Shown here: piece by piece, positions 8,717 through 17,457 of the stretch
How positions within the stretch are numbered: position 1 is the stretch's first letter
Layout of the letters: every line of letters begins with the position of its first letter
Source of the DNA: Candidatus Zixiibacteriota bacterium
GTDB lineage: Bacteria > Zixibacteria > MSB-5A5 > GN15 > FEB-12
Length of the DNA: 64,000 nucleotides
Reading direction: 5' to 3'
NCBI GenBank assembly: GCA_040752815.1
Contig: JBFMGC010000001.1
Location: forward strand, 122,230 to 186,229
Program-made: the position numbers and the translations under genes
Notes under the pieces: model-generated
The model's input: the letters and a program-made list of their open reading frames with translations, nothing else
Databases searched by the model: none
Told to the model about the DNA's origin: nothing

Positions 8717-10093
8717 ATGGCACAGATACTGATAGTGGAAGACGAGGTCCTGTTGGCCAAGTCGCTGGCCCGCGCGCTGATCCAACAGGGGCATGACTGC
8801 GCAGTCGCCCCTACCGCCGAGGAGGGTCTGGCGCTGCTGGCCAAAATGCCGACCGATCTGGTCCTCCTGGATATCCAGCTGCCCGGCATGTCCGGACTTG
8901 AGGCGCTCCGTAAAATCAAGGAGTTCGATGCCAACATCGCAGTGATCATCGCCACTGCCTATGGCACCATGGCGGCGGCAGTGGAGGCGCTTCGGTCGGG
9001 AGCGTCCGATTTTCTGCGGAAACCGCTCGACACCGAGGAAGTTTTACTTGCCGTAGAGCGCGCCGCCACTGATGCCCGCCTCCGCCAGACCGTCTCGTAC
9101 TATCATGACACGATGGCCGACATGGTCGGCGAGGATCAACTGGTCGCCCGTTCGGAGGCAATGCGGCCGGTGCGCGACGTGCTCAGTCGGCTGTCATCGG
9201 CTCACCTGCCCACCGCCGGCGAACATCCGCCCGTGTTGATCACCGGCGAAACCGGTGTGGGCAAGGACATGCTCGCGCGCACCATTCATTTCAAGGGCGA
9301 ACTGGCCGCTATGCCGCTGATCGAAGTTAACTGCACGACCCTACCTCGAGGATTGGAGGAAGCAGAGCTGTTCGGTTACGAAAAGGGAGCGTTCACCGGC
9401 GCGGATCGCTCCAAGCGGGGACTTTTCGACGCCGCCGCCGGGGGAACGATATTCCTCAATGAAATCGGCGATTTGCCTATTGAGGCCCAGGTCAAGCTGC
9501 TTCATGTAATCGATCAAAAGAGCTTCCGGCGGATCGGCGGCCTGAGGGATATCGAGTCAAACGTCCGCATCATCTCGGCATCTAACCGCAACCTGAGAGA
9601 CGCCGCCAACTTTCGCGAAGATCTCTTCCACCGGCTGAACTCGATCGGGATTCAGATTCCACCGTTACGGAACCGAAAGGACGACATTATCCCGCTGGCG
9701 CAGCATTTCCTGGCCAAATTTGGGCGGAAGTACAGTCGGGCCAAGATCCTATCCGAGGACGCCCAGCAGGCGCTGGTTGAGCATCACTGGCCGGGGAACG
9801 TACGGGAACTGTCTCAGCTTATGGAGCGCGTGACGTTTCTGGATGATCGCAAGGTCGTGACCGCCGATGCGCTTGGGCTAAAAGCAGGTACCCACCCGGC
9901 GCTGAACATCAGCGACGACAACGAGGTAAAAATCGAGGCCTTGGGCGATCAGGTGGACCTGGATAAGATCGAAAAAGCGGTCATCCAGAAGGTGCTCGAC
10001 GCCAGCCAGGGGAATGTCAGTGAAGCGGCCCGCAGGTTAAACTTGGGCCGGGAAGCTCTACGTTACCGACTGAAGAAGCACGGACTTGACTAG
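8717..10093 (+). CDS. NtrC-family sigma-54-dependent response regulator
   Basis: A 458-residue enhancer-binding activator. Its receiver domain has acidic residues near 8-10 and the phosphorylation site Asp52 in LLDIQLPG. The AAA+ domain has Walker A GETGVGKD, the sigma-54 contact loop GAFTGA and the downstream FLNEIGDL. A Fis-type helix-turn-helix closes the protein ([19 protein letters not shown]). The ATG at 8717 follows CGGAGAGA; an earlier in-frame start would lie inside the kinase gene. Partner of the upstream kinase. A sigma-54 promoter and three repeated sites lie directly after it, so the polysaccharide operon is the likely target. Confidence 0.93.
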   Translation: MAQILIVEDEVLLAKSLARALIQQGHDCAVAPTAEEGLALLAKMPTDLVLLDIQLPGMSGLEALRKIKEFDANIAVIIATAYGTMAAAVEALRSGASDFLRKPLDTEEVLLAVERAATDARLRQTVSYYHDTMADMVGEDQLVARSEAMRPVRDVLSRLSSAHLPTAGEHPPVLITGETGVGKDMLARTIHFKGELAAMPLIEVNCTTLPRGLEEAELFGYEKGAFTGADRSKRGLFDAAAGGTIFLNEIGDLPIEAQVKLLHVIDQKSFRRIGGLRDIESNVRIISASNRNLRDAANFREDLFHRLNSIGIQIPPLRNRKDDIIPLAQHFLAKFGRKYSRAKILSEDAQQALVEHHWPGNVRELSQLMERVTFLDDRKVVTADALGLKAGTHPALNISDDNEVKIEALGDQVDLDKIEKAVIQKVLDASQGNVSEAARRLNLGREALRYRLKKHGLD

Positions 10094-10102
10094 ACCCGCC
10101 CA

Positions 10103-10153
10103 ATCCAACTGGTTCAAATAAACCAACTGGTTGATTTCAACCAAATAGCTGGT
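10103..10153 (+). promoter_or_regulatory. three 18-bp iterons, candidate enhancer for the NtrC-type activator
   Basis: CCAACTGGTT starts at 10105 and again at 10123, and a weaker CCAAATAGCTGGT starts at 10141, an exact 18-bp period. The middle copy is a perfect dyad AACCA-AC-TGGTT. The array begins ten bases after the activator gene stop and lies roughly 105-155 bases upstream of the predicted start from the sigma-54 promoter at 10233, a normal distance for NtrC-type upstream activating sites. Confidence 0.65.
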
Positions 10154-10232
10154 CGGAACAGGTGGAGGAGCTATGTCGCTCGGTCGATCTAATTCCGTGT
10201 AAGACAGAATGTTGCGAGAGCGTCCGGGACTT

Positions 10233-10248
10233 TGGCCCACAGTTTGCT
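10233..10248 (+). promoter_or_regulatory. sigma-54 promoter of the polysaccharide operon
   Basis: TGGCCCACAGTTTGCT matches the -24/-12 consensus (TGGCMC-N5-TTGCW) at the critical GG and GC with the correct ten-base spacing. Transcription should start near 10259, about 53 bases before the chosen start of the UDP-glucose dehydrogenase gene. It lies immediately downstream of an NtrC-type activator gene and the iterons. Confidence 0.72.
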
Positions 10249-10311
10249 GTGGCGTCGTGTACTAAAGCAGTCCATGATAAACCGGCGAACCTAACCATTC
10301 GGGTGCACGAC

Positions 10312-11727
10312 ATGAGAAACGACGATCACTTCACCAATCGCGCAGCTGCAAACAGCCACGGCGGGCAGGGGTCCGCTGCTATCACCTCGGCCGACCCGCT
10401 GGCGAAACGTACCGGGCTGGTCGGAACCAATATATGTGTGATCGGCGGTGGCTTTGTCGGCCTGGTTGCCGCAGCCGGGTTCGCACAGTTCGGGCATAAT
10501 GTGGTATGTGTCGAGCGAAACCCAGAGTACCTAGCGATGCTCCAGCAAGGCCGGGTGCCGTTTTATGAGCGCGATCTTGACGGCCTCATTCGAACGCACC
10601 TGCAGACCGGCCGTCTCAGTTTTCTCGGCGACCTGGCCGAGGGAGTCAATGATACCCAGGCGATCTTCATCGCGGTCGGCACGCCGTCCGATCCATCAGG
10701 TCGGGCGGAGTTGTCTGCGATTGACGAAGTAGCCAGGGGTCTCGCCGCTTCGGTTCGTCCCGGCCAGGTGGTCGTAATCAAGAGCACGGTGCCGGTCGGA
10801 ACCGGCAGCCGCCTTCAGGCCCAGCTCAACGAGCGGTACGGCGCAGACGGCGCAATTTCGGTCGTGAACAACCCGGAGTTTCTGCGTGAGGGCAGCGCGG
10901 TCTGGGATTTTTTCAACCCACAGAGAATTGTCATCGGGTCGAGGTCACAGGAGGCGATCAGGGTGGTCAGTGACATCTACCGACTCGGCATGATGCGTAC
11001 CGTAAACATCATCACGGCCAACAACGAAACGGCCGAACTGATCAAGTATGCCTCGAATGCGTTTTTGGCGACCAAGATCGGCTTTATAAATGAAATGGCG
11101 CTTATTTGCGATCGGGCTGGGATAAACGTGCTCGAAGTGGCTCGCGCGATGGGCCAGGACAGCCGCATCGGTTCTGAATTTCTCGAGCCGGGCCCCGGCT
11201 GGGGCGGCTCCTGTTTCCGCAAAGATCTCCAGGAGTTCACCGGATTCGCTCGAAGCCAGGGTGCGTCTTTGGCCATCGCCGAGGCCGTACTCACTGCGAA
11301 TCAGAAGCAGTTTGCGGCCGTAGTGACTAAGGTTATCTCTCTGACTGGCGACCTGGCCGGACGCCGAGTCGCGGTGTTGGGGCTGGCTTTCAAAGCCAAC
11401 ACCTCTGACATGAGGGATTCAGCCGCATTGCCGATCGTGCGCGAACTGCTCGCCCGGGGCGCGACGGTGTGCGCGTACGATCCTGAGGCGCATATCGAAG
11501 CGACCAATTGGATTCCGGACATTGAACTGGCTGAGTCCGCCTATGCCGCTGCCGCAGGCGCGGACTGTCTGTTGATTATCACGGAATGGGCCGAATTCCA
11601 GTCGCTGGACCTGGGCCGCCTGGCGGATACCATGGCACAGCGAAATATCGTCGACGCCCGCAATATCATCGCTCCGGAAACTGCTCACCGCTACGGCTTC
11701 CAATACGTGGGCATGGGGCAATCATAA
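10312..11727 (+). CDS. UDP-glucose 6-dehydrogenase family
   Basis: A 471-residue nucleotide-sugar dehydrogenase that oxidises a UDP-hexose (probably UDP-glucose to UDP-glucuronate) with two NAD+. The Rossmann motif is VIGGGFVGLVAAAGFA, the central helix block YASNAFLATKIGFINEMA carries the conserved Lys and Asn, and the catalytic Cys is in GGSCFRKD, where Arg replaces the more usual Pro. The C-terminal domain has the expected GLAFKANTSDMRDS. I chose ATG 10312 because a longer in-frame extension would begin upstream of the predicted sigma-54 transcription start; its ribosome site is weak. First gene of the polysaccharide operon. Confidence 0.88.
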   Translation: MRNDDHFTNRAAANSHGGQGSAAITSADPLAKRTGLVGTNICVIGGGFVGLVAAAGFAQFGHNVVCVERNPEYLAMLQQGRVPFYERDLDGLIRTHLQTGRLSFLGDLAEGVNDTQAIFIAVGTPSDPSGRAELSAIDEVARGLAASVRPGQVVVIKSTVPVGTGSRLQAQLNERYGADGAISVVNNPEFLREGSAVWDFFNPQRIVIGSRSQEAIRVVSDIYRLGMMRTVNIITANNETAELIKYASNAFLATKIGFINEMALICDRAGINVLEVARAMGQDSRIGSEFLEPGPGWGGSCFRKDLQEFTGFARSQGASLAIAEAVLTANQKQFAAVVTKVISLTGDLAGRRVAVLGLAFKANTSDMRDSAALPIVRELLARGATVCAYDPEAHIEATNWIPDIELAESAYAAAAGADCLLIITEWAEFQSLDLGRLADTMAQRNIVDARNIIAPETAHRYGFQYVGMGQS

Positions 11728-11729
11728 TT

Positions 11730-13022
11730 ATGACGTCCTCTGAGGTACCGTCAGCAACGAGTGTAAACGTAGGCGAGCCCGCGACGCATCCGGTGAGATT
11801 TGACGGTGACGGGCGTCGCATGCTAATCTACTCCCACGACACGTTCGGCCTCGGGCATCTTCAGCGCTGCTTGAAAATAGCCGAGAGGCTGGTCGCCCGT
11901 CTCCCCCGACTTTCGATTTTGCTGGTCACCGGCTCTCCGGTGGTACATCGTTTCACCCTGCCGCCCGGTGTCGATTATCTCAAGCTGCCGGCGGTGCGCA
12001 AAGTGGGACCGGAAAAATACGAAGCCCGCAGCATGGGCATTCCCTATCAGCTCATTCTGGAGTTGCGCGCCAATCTCCTGACGCAGGCCGTGCAGAATTT
12101 CGCCCCGCACATTCTGCTGGTCGATCACTCACCGGCAGGTATGAGAGGCGAAATGCTCCCGGCGCTGCATTGGCTTCGCGCCAGTGGCCGACCCTGCACC
12201 AAAATCCTCGGCCTTCGCGACATTGTCGACGATCCCGAAACCGTCCGAAAGCTCTGGCACGACGAAGGCATTTACGAGCTGATGCGGACCGTGTACGACC
12301 GGATTCTCGTCTACGGACCACGCGAGGTCTTCGATCTCGCCGCCGAGTACGACTTTTCGCCCGATCTGGTCAACAAGACAACTTACTGCAACTATGTTAC
12401 GGATGTCCACCGCAACGGCATTCGCGCCAGTGCGACAAATGAAACCACACGCCCGACAAAACGGGTGGTCGTGACGATAGGCGGCGGCGACGGCGCGGTG
12501 GATCTCATCATTGGCAACTACCTGTCGATGGTGGAGAAGTACCGAAGCGAAATCGACTTTGAATCGAGCATTATCACCGGGCCCTTTGTCGCCGAGGACG
12601 AGTTCCGGCAACTGCAGCGCCGCGGGCGGCGGGTGGGCGTAACGGTACGGTCGTTCGTAAAGTCAACCAGCCCGTATTTTCGGAAGAGCGACCTGGTGGT
12701 CTCCACCGGCGGCTATAACACGGTCACGCAGATACTCTGTCATGCTCGACGGGCGCTCATTATACCGCGCACCATGTATCGCCATGAGCAACTCCTCAGA
12801 GCTGCCTGCATGGCCCGGCAGGGCTGGGTGACCATGATACCTCCGGAGGAACTGACCTTCGATCGCCTCTACCGGGAAATCCGCAGCCTGCTGATGGACT
12901 CGAAACAGGCGATGGCCTCGCTGCGGAGCAAGCAATCGCACCTGCTTGACGGCGCCGCCGGGGTGGCGTCAGTGTGTGAAGGAATCCTCGTTGCGCAGTC
13001 CCAGGAAGGAAGACCGCTGTGA
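11730..13022 (+). CDS. predicted glycosyltransferase, MurG-like (GT-B) fold
   Basis: A 430-residue protein starting two bases after the previous stop. The N-terminal SHDTFGLGHLQRCL is the GxGH substrate loop seen in GT28-like enzymes. The C-terminal half has a glycine-rich GGGDGAVD and a STGGYNTVTQILCHARRALIIPR block like the nucleotide-sugar site of MurG-type transferases. It resembles the uncharacterised group annotated as predicted glycosyl transferase in polysaccharide clusters. Donor and acceptor are unknown. The gene is followed by a four-base GTGA overlap with the next transferase. Confidence 0.72.
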   Translation: MTSSEVPSATSVNVGEPATHPVRFDGDGRRMLIYSHDTFGLGHLQRCLKIAERLVARLPRLSILLVTGSPVVHRFTLPPGVDYLKLPAVRKVGPEKYEARSMGIPYQLILELRANLLTQAVQNFAPHILLVDHSPAGMRGEMLPALHWLRASGRPCTKILGLRDIVDDPETVRKLWHDEGIYELMRTVYDRILVYGPREVFDLAAEYDFSPDLVNKTTYCNYVTDVHRNGIRASATNETTRPTKRVVVTIGGGDGAVDLIIGNYLSMVEKYRSEIDFESSIITGPFVAEDEFRQLQRRGRRVGVTVRSFVKSTSPYFRKSDLVVSTGGYNTVTQILCHARRALIIPRTMYRHEQLLRAACMARQGWVTMIPPEELTFDRLYREIRSLLMDSKQAMASLRSKQSHLLDGAAGVASVCEGILVAQSQEGRPL

Positions 13023-14305
13023 ACAACGACAGGCAACCATTTCGGATCGGTTACGTCATCAAGATGTTTCCCCGGCTGTCCGAAACGTTTATTCTTAACG
13101 AGATCCTCGAACTCGAACGGCTCGGCGTCGAAGTAACGATCTTTTCGCTGAAGAAACCGAACGAAGGGCGGTTCCACCCGCAGTTGACATCGCTTCAGGC
13201 GCGCGTTCTGTACCTCGAAGACCTTGACCCAAAGAAATGGACCAAGTGGATCAGCGAGGAGTGGCCGACTCTCTCCCAAATGCGCGATAGCCTGTGGCTT
13301 CTGATGGACGAGGCGATTCAGTCGGGCGACGCCAACCGCGCGGATCAGGTATGGCAAGCCGCCTGGGTGGCATCACAGGCGAGGAAGTTGAATCTGAACC
13401 ATTTCCACGCCCATTTCGCCAGTCTGCCCAGCACGATTGCCTACTATGCTCACCGCATCTCCAGTATCCCGTACAGTTTTACCGCTCATGCCAAAGACAT
13501 TTTTGTCTACACTGCCGACGAGCACCAGCTAAGCCAAAAACTGGTCACGGCAACGCCGGTCGTGACCGTCACCGAGTTCAACCGCACGTACTTGCTTGGC
13601 CAAACAGCCAATCCCAACGACGTTCGCCTTCGCGTGATCCACAACGGCATCAACCTCGAGTACTTCCGACCAGACACGTCAATCAGCCGCGAGAAGAACC
13701 TGATCCTCACAGTTGGGCGGCTCGTCCCCAAAAAAGGCATCGACACACTCATAATGGCATGCGATCTAATGAGAAACGCGGCTGTCCCGTTCCGCTGTGT
13801 CATCGCAGGAACCGGTCCCGAGGAAGCGAGTCTGATCGAACTGACCCGTTCTCTCGGATTCGAAGCGGAAGTCGAGCTTGTCGGCTCAAGAAACCTCGAG
13901 GAAGTCCGCGTGCTGATGAACCGAAGCGCGATATTCTGCCTGCCGTGTCGGGTCACCGAAGACAACAACCAGGACGCCCTCCCCACCGTTCTGCTCGAAG
14001 CGCTGGCCTGCGAGCTGCCGTGCATCTCTACAAGCATATCGGGCATTCCGGAGATCATAGATTCCGGCATTGATGGTTCGCTCGTGGAGCCGGACAATCC
14101 GCAGGCGCTGGCCACCGAACTCACCCGGCTGCTTCAGTCAGACGAGTTGCGGAAGAAGTACGGCGCCAACGGCCGCAGGAAGGTGCTCGATAAGTTCGAT
14201 CTGAGAAAGAACGTCCAGACTCTCCTGGCGGCTTTCCGGCAAGCAGGGGCGCCGTCAGCGGCGCAGCCTGCGGGCGTGGCCGGACGTCAGGTGGCTGAGG
14301 TTTAG
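13019..14305 (+). CDS. family 4 glycosyltransferase
   Basis: A 428-residue GT-B enzyme starting with GTG in a GTGA overlap with the upstream stop. The start MFPRLSETFILNEI is typical of colanic-acid WcaL-like transferases. The nucleotide-sugar binding half shows VGRLVPKKGIDTL, and PTVLLEALACELP is the conserved Glu-rich motif of retaining GT4 enzymes. It probably adds one sugar to the repeat unit of the polymer at the inner face of the membrane. Confidence 0.87.
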   Translation: MNNDRQPFRIGYVIKMFPRLSETFILNEILELERLGVEVTIFSLKKPNEGRFHPQLTSLQARVLYLEDLDPKKWTKWISEEWPTLSQMRDSLWLLMDEAIQSGDANRADQVWQAAWVASQARKLNLNHFHAHFASLPSTIAYYAHRISSIPYSFTAHAKDIFVYTADEHQLSQKLVTATPVVTVTEFNRTYLLGQTANPNDVRLRVIHNGINLEYFRPDTSISREKNLILTVGRLVPKKGIDTLIMACDLMRNAAVPFRCVIAGTGPEEASLIELTRSLGFEAEVELVGSRNLEEVRVLMNRSAIFCLPCRVTEDNNQDALPTVLLEALACELPCISTSISGIPEIIDSGIDGSLVEPDNPQALATELTRLLQSDELRKKYGANGRRKVLDKFDLRKNVQTLLAAFRQAGAPSAAQPAGVAGRQVAEV

Positions 14306-14311
14306 ATTACC

Positions 14312-15598
14312 ATGCGTAAGCTCCGCCTTCTGTACATCTGCGGCGACCAGGGTATTCCCTTCGGAGGCACGAAGGGGGCGTCGATTCATGTCCGGGAGTT
14401 CCTGGAGCACCTCAGCGCCAACAACTGGAGCCCGGTGGTCGCGATGGCAAGAATCGACAAGAACTCGCAGTATCAGCCGTCGTTTCCGGTGTACGCCCTA
14501 CCGAGCGACGTGGCGCTCCCTCACGACGGAGATATTGAAGAACTGGGCCTGGACGAGCAGACCATCCGCGAAGCGAAGCACTACTACCGCAGCCAGGAAG
14601 TACAGGAGCTCGTCAACGGCCTGCACAAGCAATATGACTTTGACCTCATTTACGAAAGATACTCACTTTTCAGCACCGCGGGGCACCTGCTCTCGGCGAA
14701 ACATGGCCTGCCGCTCGTTCTTGAGGTCAACGCGCCGCTGGTGCGGGAAGCGGGCAGCTATCGCAGCCTGCGCCAGACACATCTGGCGCGTTCCGTCGAA
14801 AAGCTGCTGTTCAATCACGCCAGTCATATCTTCGCGGTCTCCGAGGAGTTGCGCAGCTACATCCTTGGTATCAGTCCCAACGCCGTTGTGTCGACCACGC
14901 CAAACGCCGTCTCGCTGGACAGATTCACGAATGTTGACTTCGCCGCCTGGCGGAATCGGATATCTCGCAGTCCGGAGACCGATTTTGTCATCGGTTTTGT
15001 TGGCTCGCTCAAGCCGTGGCACGGTGTCGAGATTCTGCTGAAGGCATTCGCGGCGATTGCGGATACCGATTCGCGCCTTCGACTCTGCCTGGTGGGCGCC
15101 GGGGATCAGGCGTACTTCAATGGACTTGTCGAGCTGGCGCGTCAACTCGGAGTCACAGACCGGGTGGTATTCACCGGGGCGGTTGCATACGAGGAGGTCG
15201 GGCCCGCGCTGCTCAGTATGGACGCTCTTGTCGCTCCGTACCCCGCCCTGGACAATTTCTACTTCTCGCCGCTGAAGGTTTTCGAGTATATGGCCGCAGG
15301 CAAGCCGATTGTTGCGTCCGCTATCGGCCAGATAAACAATTTGCTGAATCACGAAACTACCGCCCTGCTAGTACCTCCGGGCGACCAGCCGGCGCTGGGA
15401 AGCGCCTTGCTGAGACTGCTATATGAGCCAGCCTTGAGATCACGCCTTGCGGAAAACGCCCTTGCCGAAGTCACCGCCAGGCACACCTGGCATCAGCGTG
15501 TCGCGAACGCGGTCGGTGTATTTGACGCCCTGATTCGCGCCAAAACGAAATCGAGGAATGAAACCCGTGCGACTGAAGTCAAGACTACCAACCGTTGA
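14312..15598 (+). CDS. family 4 glycosyltransferase
   Basis: A second GT4-type enzyme of 428 residues, six bases after the preceding gene. The N-terminal GDQGIPFGGTKGASIHV is the glycine-rich acceptor loop; VGSLKPWHGVEILL and FSPLKVFEYMAAGKPIVAS are the donor-binding motifs. The C-terminus is Lys/Arg rich. The coding region overlaps the ABC transporter start by 41 bases, so the two genes are probably co-translated. Confidence 0.87.
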   Translation: MRKLRLLYICGDQGIPFGGTKGASIHVREFLEHLSANNWSPVVAMARIDKNSQYQPSFPVYALPSDVALPHDGDIEELGLDEQTIREAKHYYRSQEVQELVNGLHKQYDFDLIYERYSLFSTAGHLLSAKHGLPLVLEVNAPLVREAGSYRSLRQTHLARSVEKLLFNHASHIFAVSEELRSYILGISPNAVVSTTPNAVSLDRFTNVDFAAWRNRISRSPETDFVIGFVGSLKPWHGVEILLKAFAAIADTDSRLRLCLVGAGDQAYFNGLVELARQLGVTDRVVFTGAVAYEEVGPALLSMDALVAPYPALDNFYFSPLKVFEYMAAGKPIVASAIGQINNLLNHETTALLVPPGDQPALGSALLRLLYEPALRSRLAENALAEVTARHTWHQRVANAVGVFDALIRAKTKSRNETRATEVKTTNR

Positions 15599-17450
15599 TT
15601 TCGCGTCGGTGCGCCGCATCTTCAGTCACTTCGGCCACTACCTGAAGGCGCATCGGGTTAAGCTCATCACCAGCGGTGTGGCGCTGCTTGGTTCCACGCT
15701 GCTCATGCTGCTTCGCCCCTGGCCGATCAAGATCGTGGTCGACTTCGTGCTCATGCCGAATCAGCCGTCGCTGGGTAGAGATACGCTGTCGTTCCTGACT
15801 GAATTCGAACCCGGAACAATCATCCTTTTCGCCGCGGTCGGCGCGGTCGTGGTTGCCGCTCTGCAGGGCATGTTCGAGTACACCCACGCCGTGCTGGCCA
15901 AGGCGGCAGGGCTGCGCGTGATCGCAGACATACGATTGCAACTCTTCTCGCACGTGCAGCGATTGCCCCTGTCATACCACGACTACCGGGAAACCGGCGA
16001 TCTGCTGACACGCCTGACCGACGACATCATTCTGCTAGAAGACCTGCTGGTCTCGACAGTTGTTCAGATGGGTAGTCAGATCCTGCTGGTGGTCGGCATG
16101 CTGACGGTTATGTTCTGGATGGACTGGCAGTTGACTCTGGTCGTGCTGGCGGTCCTGCCGCTGTTCCTCTTCGCCGCATTTGAGTTCTCGGTGCGGATTC
16201 GCGAGTCGGCGCAGCGCCAGAGGGAGATGTACGGTAAGATTGTCACGTCGGTGCAGGAGAGCCTGGCCGGAATCGGCCAGGTCAAGAGCTACGCGCAGGA
16301 GAAAAGCCGCGAGAAACTGGTCGGCGTATCAGTTTCCCGAGACGTAAAGGCTAACGTACGAACGACGCGGCTGACTGCAAATTACGAACGGGTAGTGGAA
16401 ACCATTACCGCTATCGGCACCGCGGTCGTGCTCTGGCTTGGCGCGACGAAGGCACTGGATGGTGCGATGTCGGCGGGCGATCTCATCATCTTCCTTTCCT
16501 ATCTTCGCGGGATCTACAGACCGCTGAGGGGCATGGCGCGGCAGTCAACCCGCGTGGCCAAGGCGACTGTTCGCGGCGAAAAGATTCTCGAGCTGCTCGA
16601 GATGCAACCGGAAGTGCAGGACGTCGAAGAAGGTCTCTCGGCCAAGCAGGTGAAGGGGCAAATCCGATTCGAGCGGGTCACTTTCGGCTACGACGCCGAG
16701 CGCCCGGTACTCAGAAACCTCGATTGCGTCATCCCAGCCGGGAAGACCAGTATCATCCTTGGCCGCACCGGCGCCGGCAAGTCGACTATCGCCAAGCTGA
16801 TTCTCCGCTTGTACGATGTGCAGTCCGGTCAGGTCTGGATCGATGGTACAAAGATCGCCGACTACCGGGTGCGCAGCTTGCGCAAGCGGATAACGCCGCT
16901 TTCGCAGGAAACCTTCCTGTTCCGCACGAGCATCGCCGACAACATCGGCTTCGGCAAGCGCAATGCCACACGCGATGAAATAATCGCGGCGGCCAGAACG
17001 GTCGGCGCGGACGAATTCATCGAAAAACTTCCCGCGGGGTACGACACGCTCGTAGGCGAGGGCGGACTGACTCTCTCCGGAGGCCAGAGACAACGGATAA
17101 GCTTCGCCCGCGCGGCGCTCAGGGGTAGTCCGATTATGATTCTCGACGAGCCGGTGACCGGTCTCGACGTACACACCGAGCGGGAAGCCAAAGAGGTTCT
17201 CCGCATGATGAAGGACCGTCGCACTCTTCTGATTATCACTCACCGGCTGAACTTTCTCGATCTGGCCGACTGGGTCATACTGGTCGAAGACGGCCGGGCC
17301 ATCGCGCAGGGCAGTCCCGAGGAGCTGCTGGCCGAGAGCGAGGCGTACCGTCGTTTTGTCGCCACCGCGGATACGCAGACCGTTTCGCCGAACGGCGCCG
17401 AATCGCCGGCCGGCGCCTTGCATCACAGGAACCTGTCATGGGAAGCTTGA
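15558..17450 (+). CDS. ABC exporter, fused permease and ATPase (MsbA-like)
   Basis: This 630-residue half-transporter has an N-terminal six-helix membrane domain (about residues 20-320) and a C-terminal nucleotide-binding domain with Walker A GRTGAGKST, signature LSGGQRQRI, Walker B IMILDEPVTGLD and a switch His in ITHRL. It would work as a homodimer. Position among glycosyltransferases suggests it flips a lipid-linked saccharide or exports polymer. ATG 15558 follows GAGGA; a nearby in-frame GTG is an alternative. Confidence 0.88.
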   Translation: MKPVRLKSRLPTVDFASVRRIFSHFGHYLKAHRVKLITSGVALLGSTLLMLLRPWPIKIVVDFVLMPNQPSLGRDTLSFLTEFEPGTIILFAAVGAVVVAALQGMFEYTHAVLAKAAGLRVIADIRLQLFSHVQRLPLSYHDYRETGDLLTRLTDDIILLEDLLVSTVVQMGSQILLVVGMLTVMFWMDWQLTLVVLAVLPLFLFAAFEFSVRIRESAQRQREMYGKIVTSVQESLAGIGQVKSYAQEKSREKLVGVSVSRDVKANVRTTRLTANYERVVETITAIGTAVVLWLGATKALDGAMSAGDLIIFLSYLRGIYRPLRGMARQSTRVAKATVRGEKILELLEMQPEVQDVEEGLSAKQVKGQIRFERVTFGYDAERPVLRNLDCVIPAGKTSIILGRTGAGKSTIAKLILRLYDVQSGQVWIDGTKIADYRVRSLRKRITPLSQETFLFRTSIADNIGFGKRNATRDEIIAAARTVGADEFIEKLPAGYDTLVGEGGLTLSGGQRQRISFARAALRGSPIMILDEPVTGLDVHTEREAKEVLRMMKDRRTLLIITHRLNFLDLADWVILVEDGRAIAQGSPEELLAESEAYRRFVATADTQTVSPNGAESPAGALHHRNLSWEA

Positions 17451-17457
17451 ACCGGTA

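Noticed and set aside
10162..10312. In-frame upstream extension of the UDP-glucose dehydrogenase gene starting at GTG 10162, and a nine-codon ATG frame at 10173 with a good GGAGG
   Set aside because: Both start before the predicted sigma-54 transcription start near 10259, and the extension has no conserved protein character.
16545..17426. 293-codon minus-strand frame over the ABC transporter
   Set aside because: Antisense to a clear ATPase domain; composition is a mirror of the coding strand.
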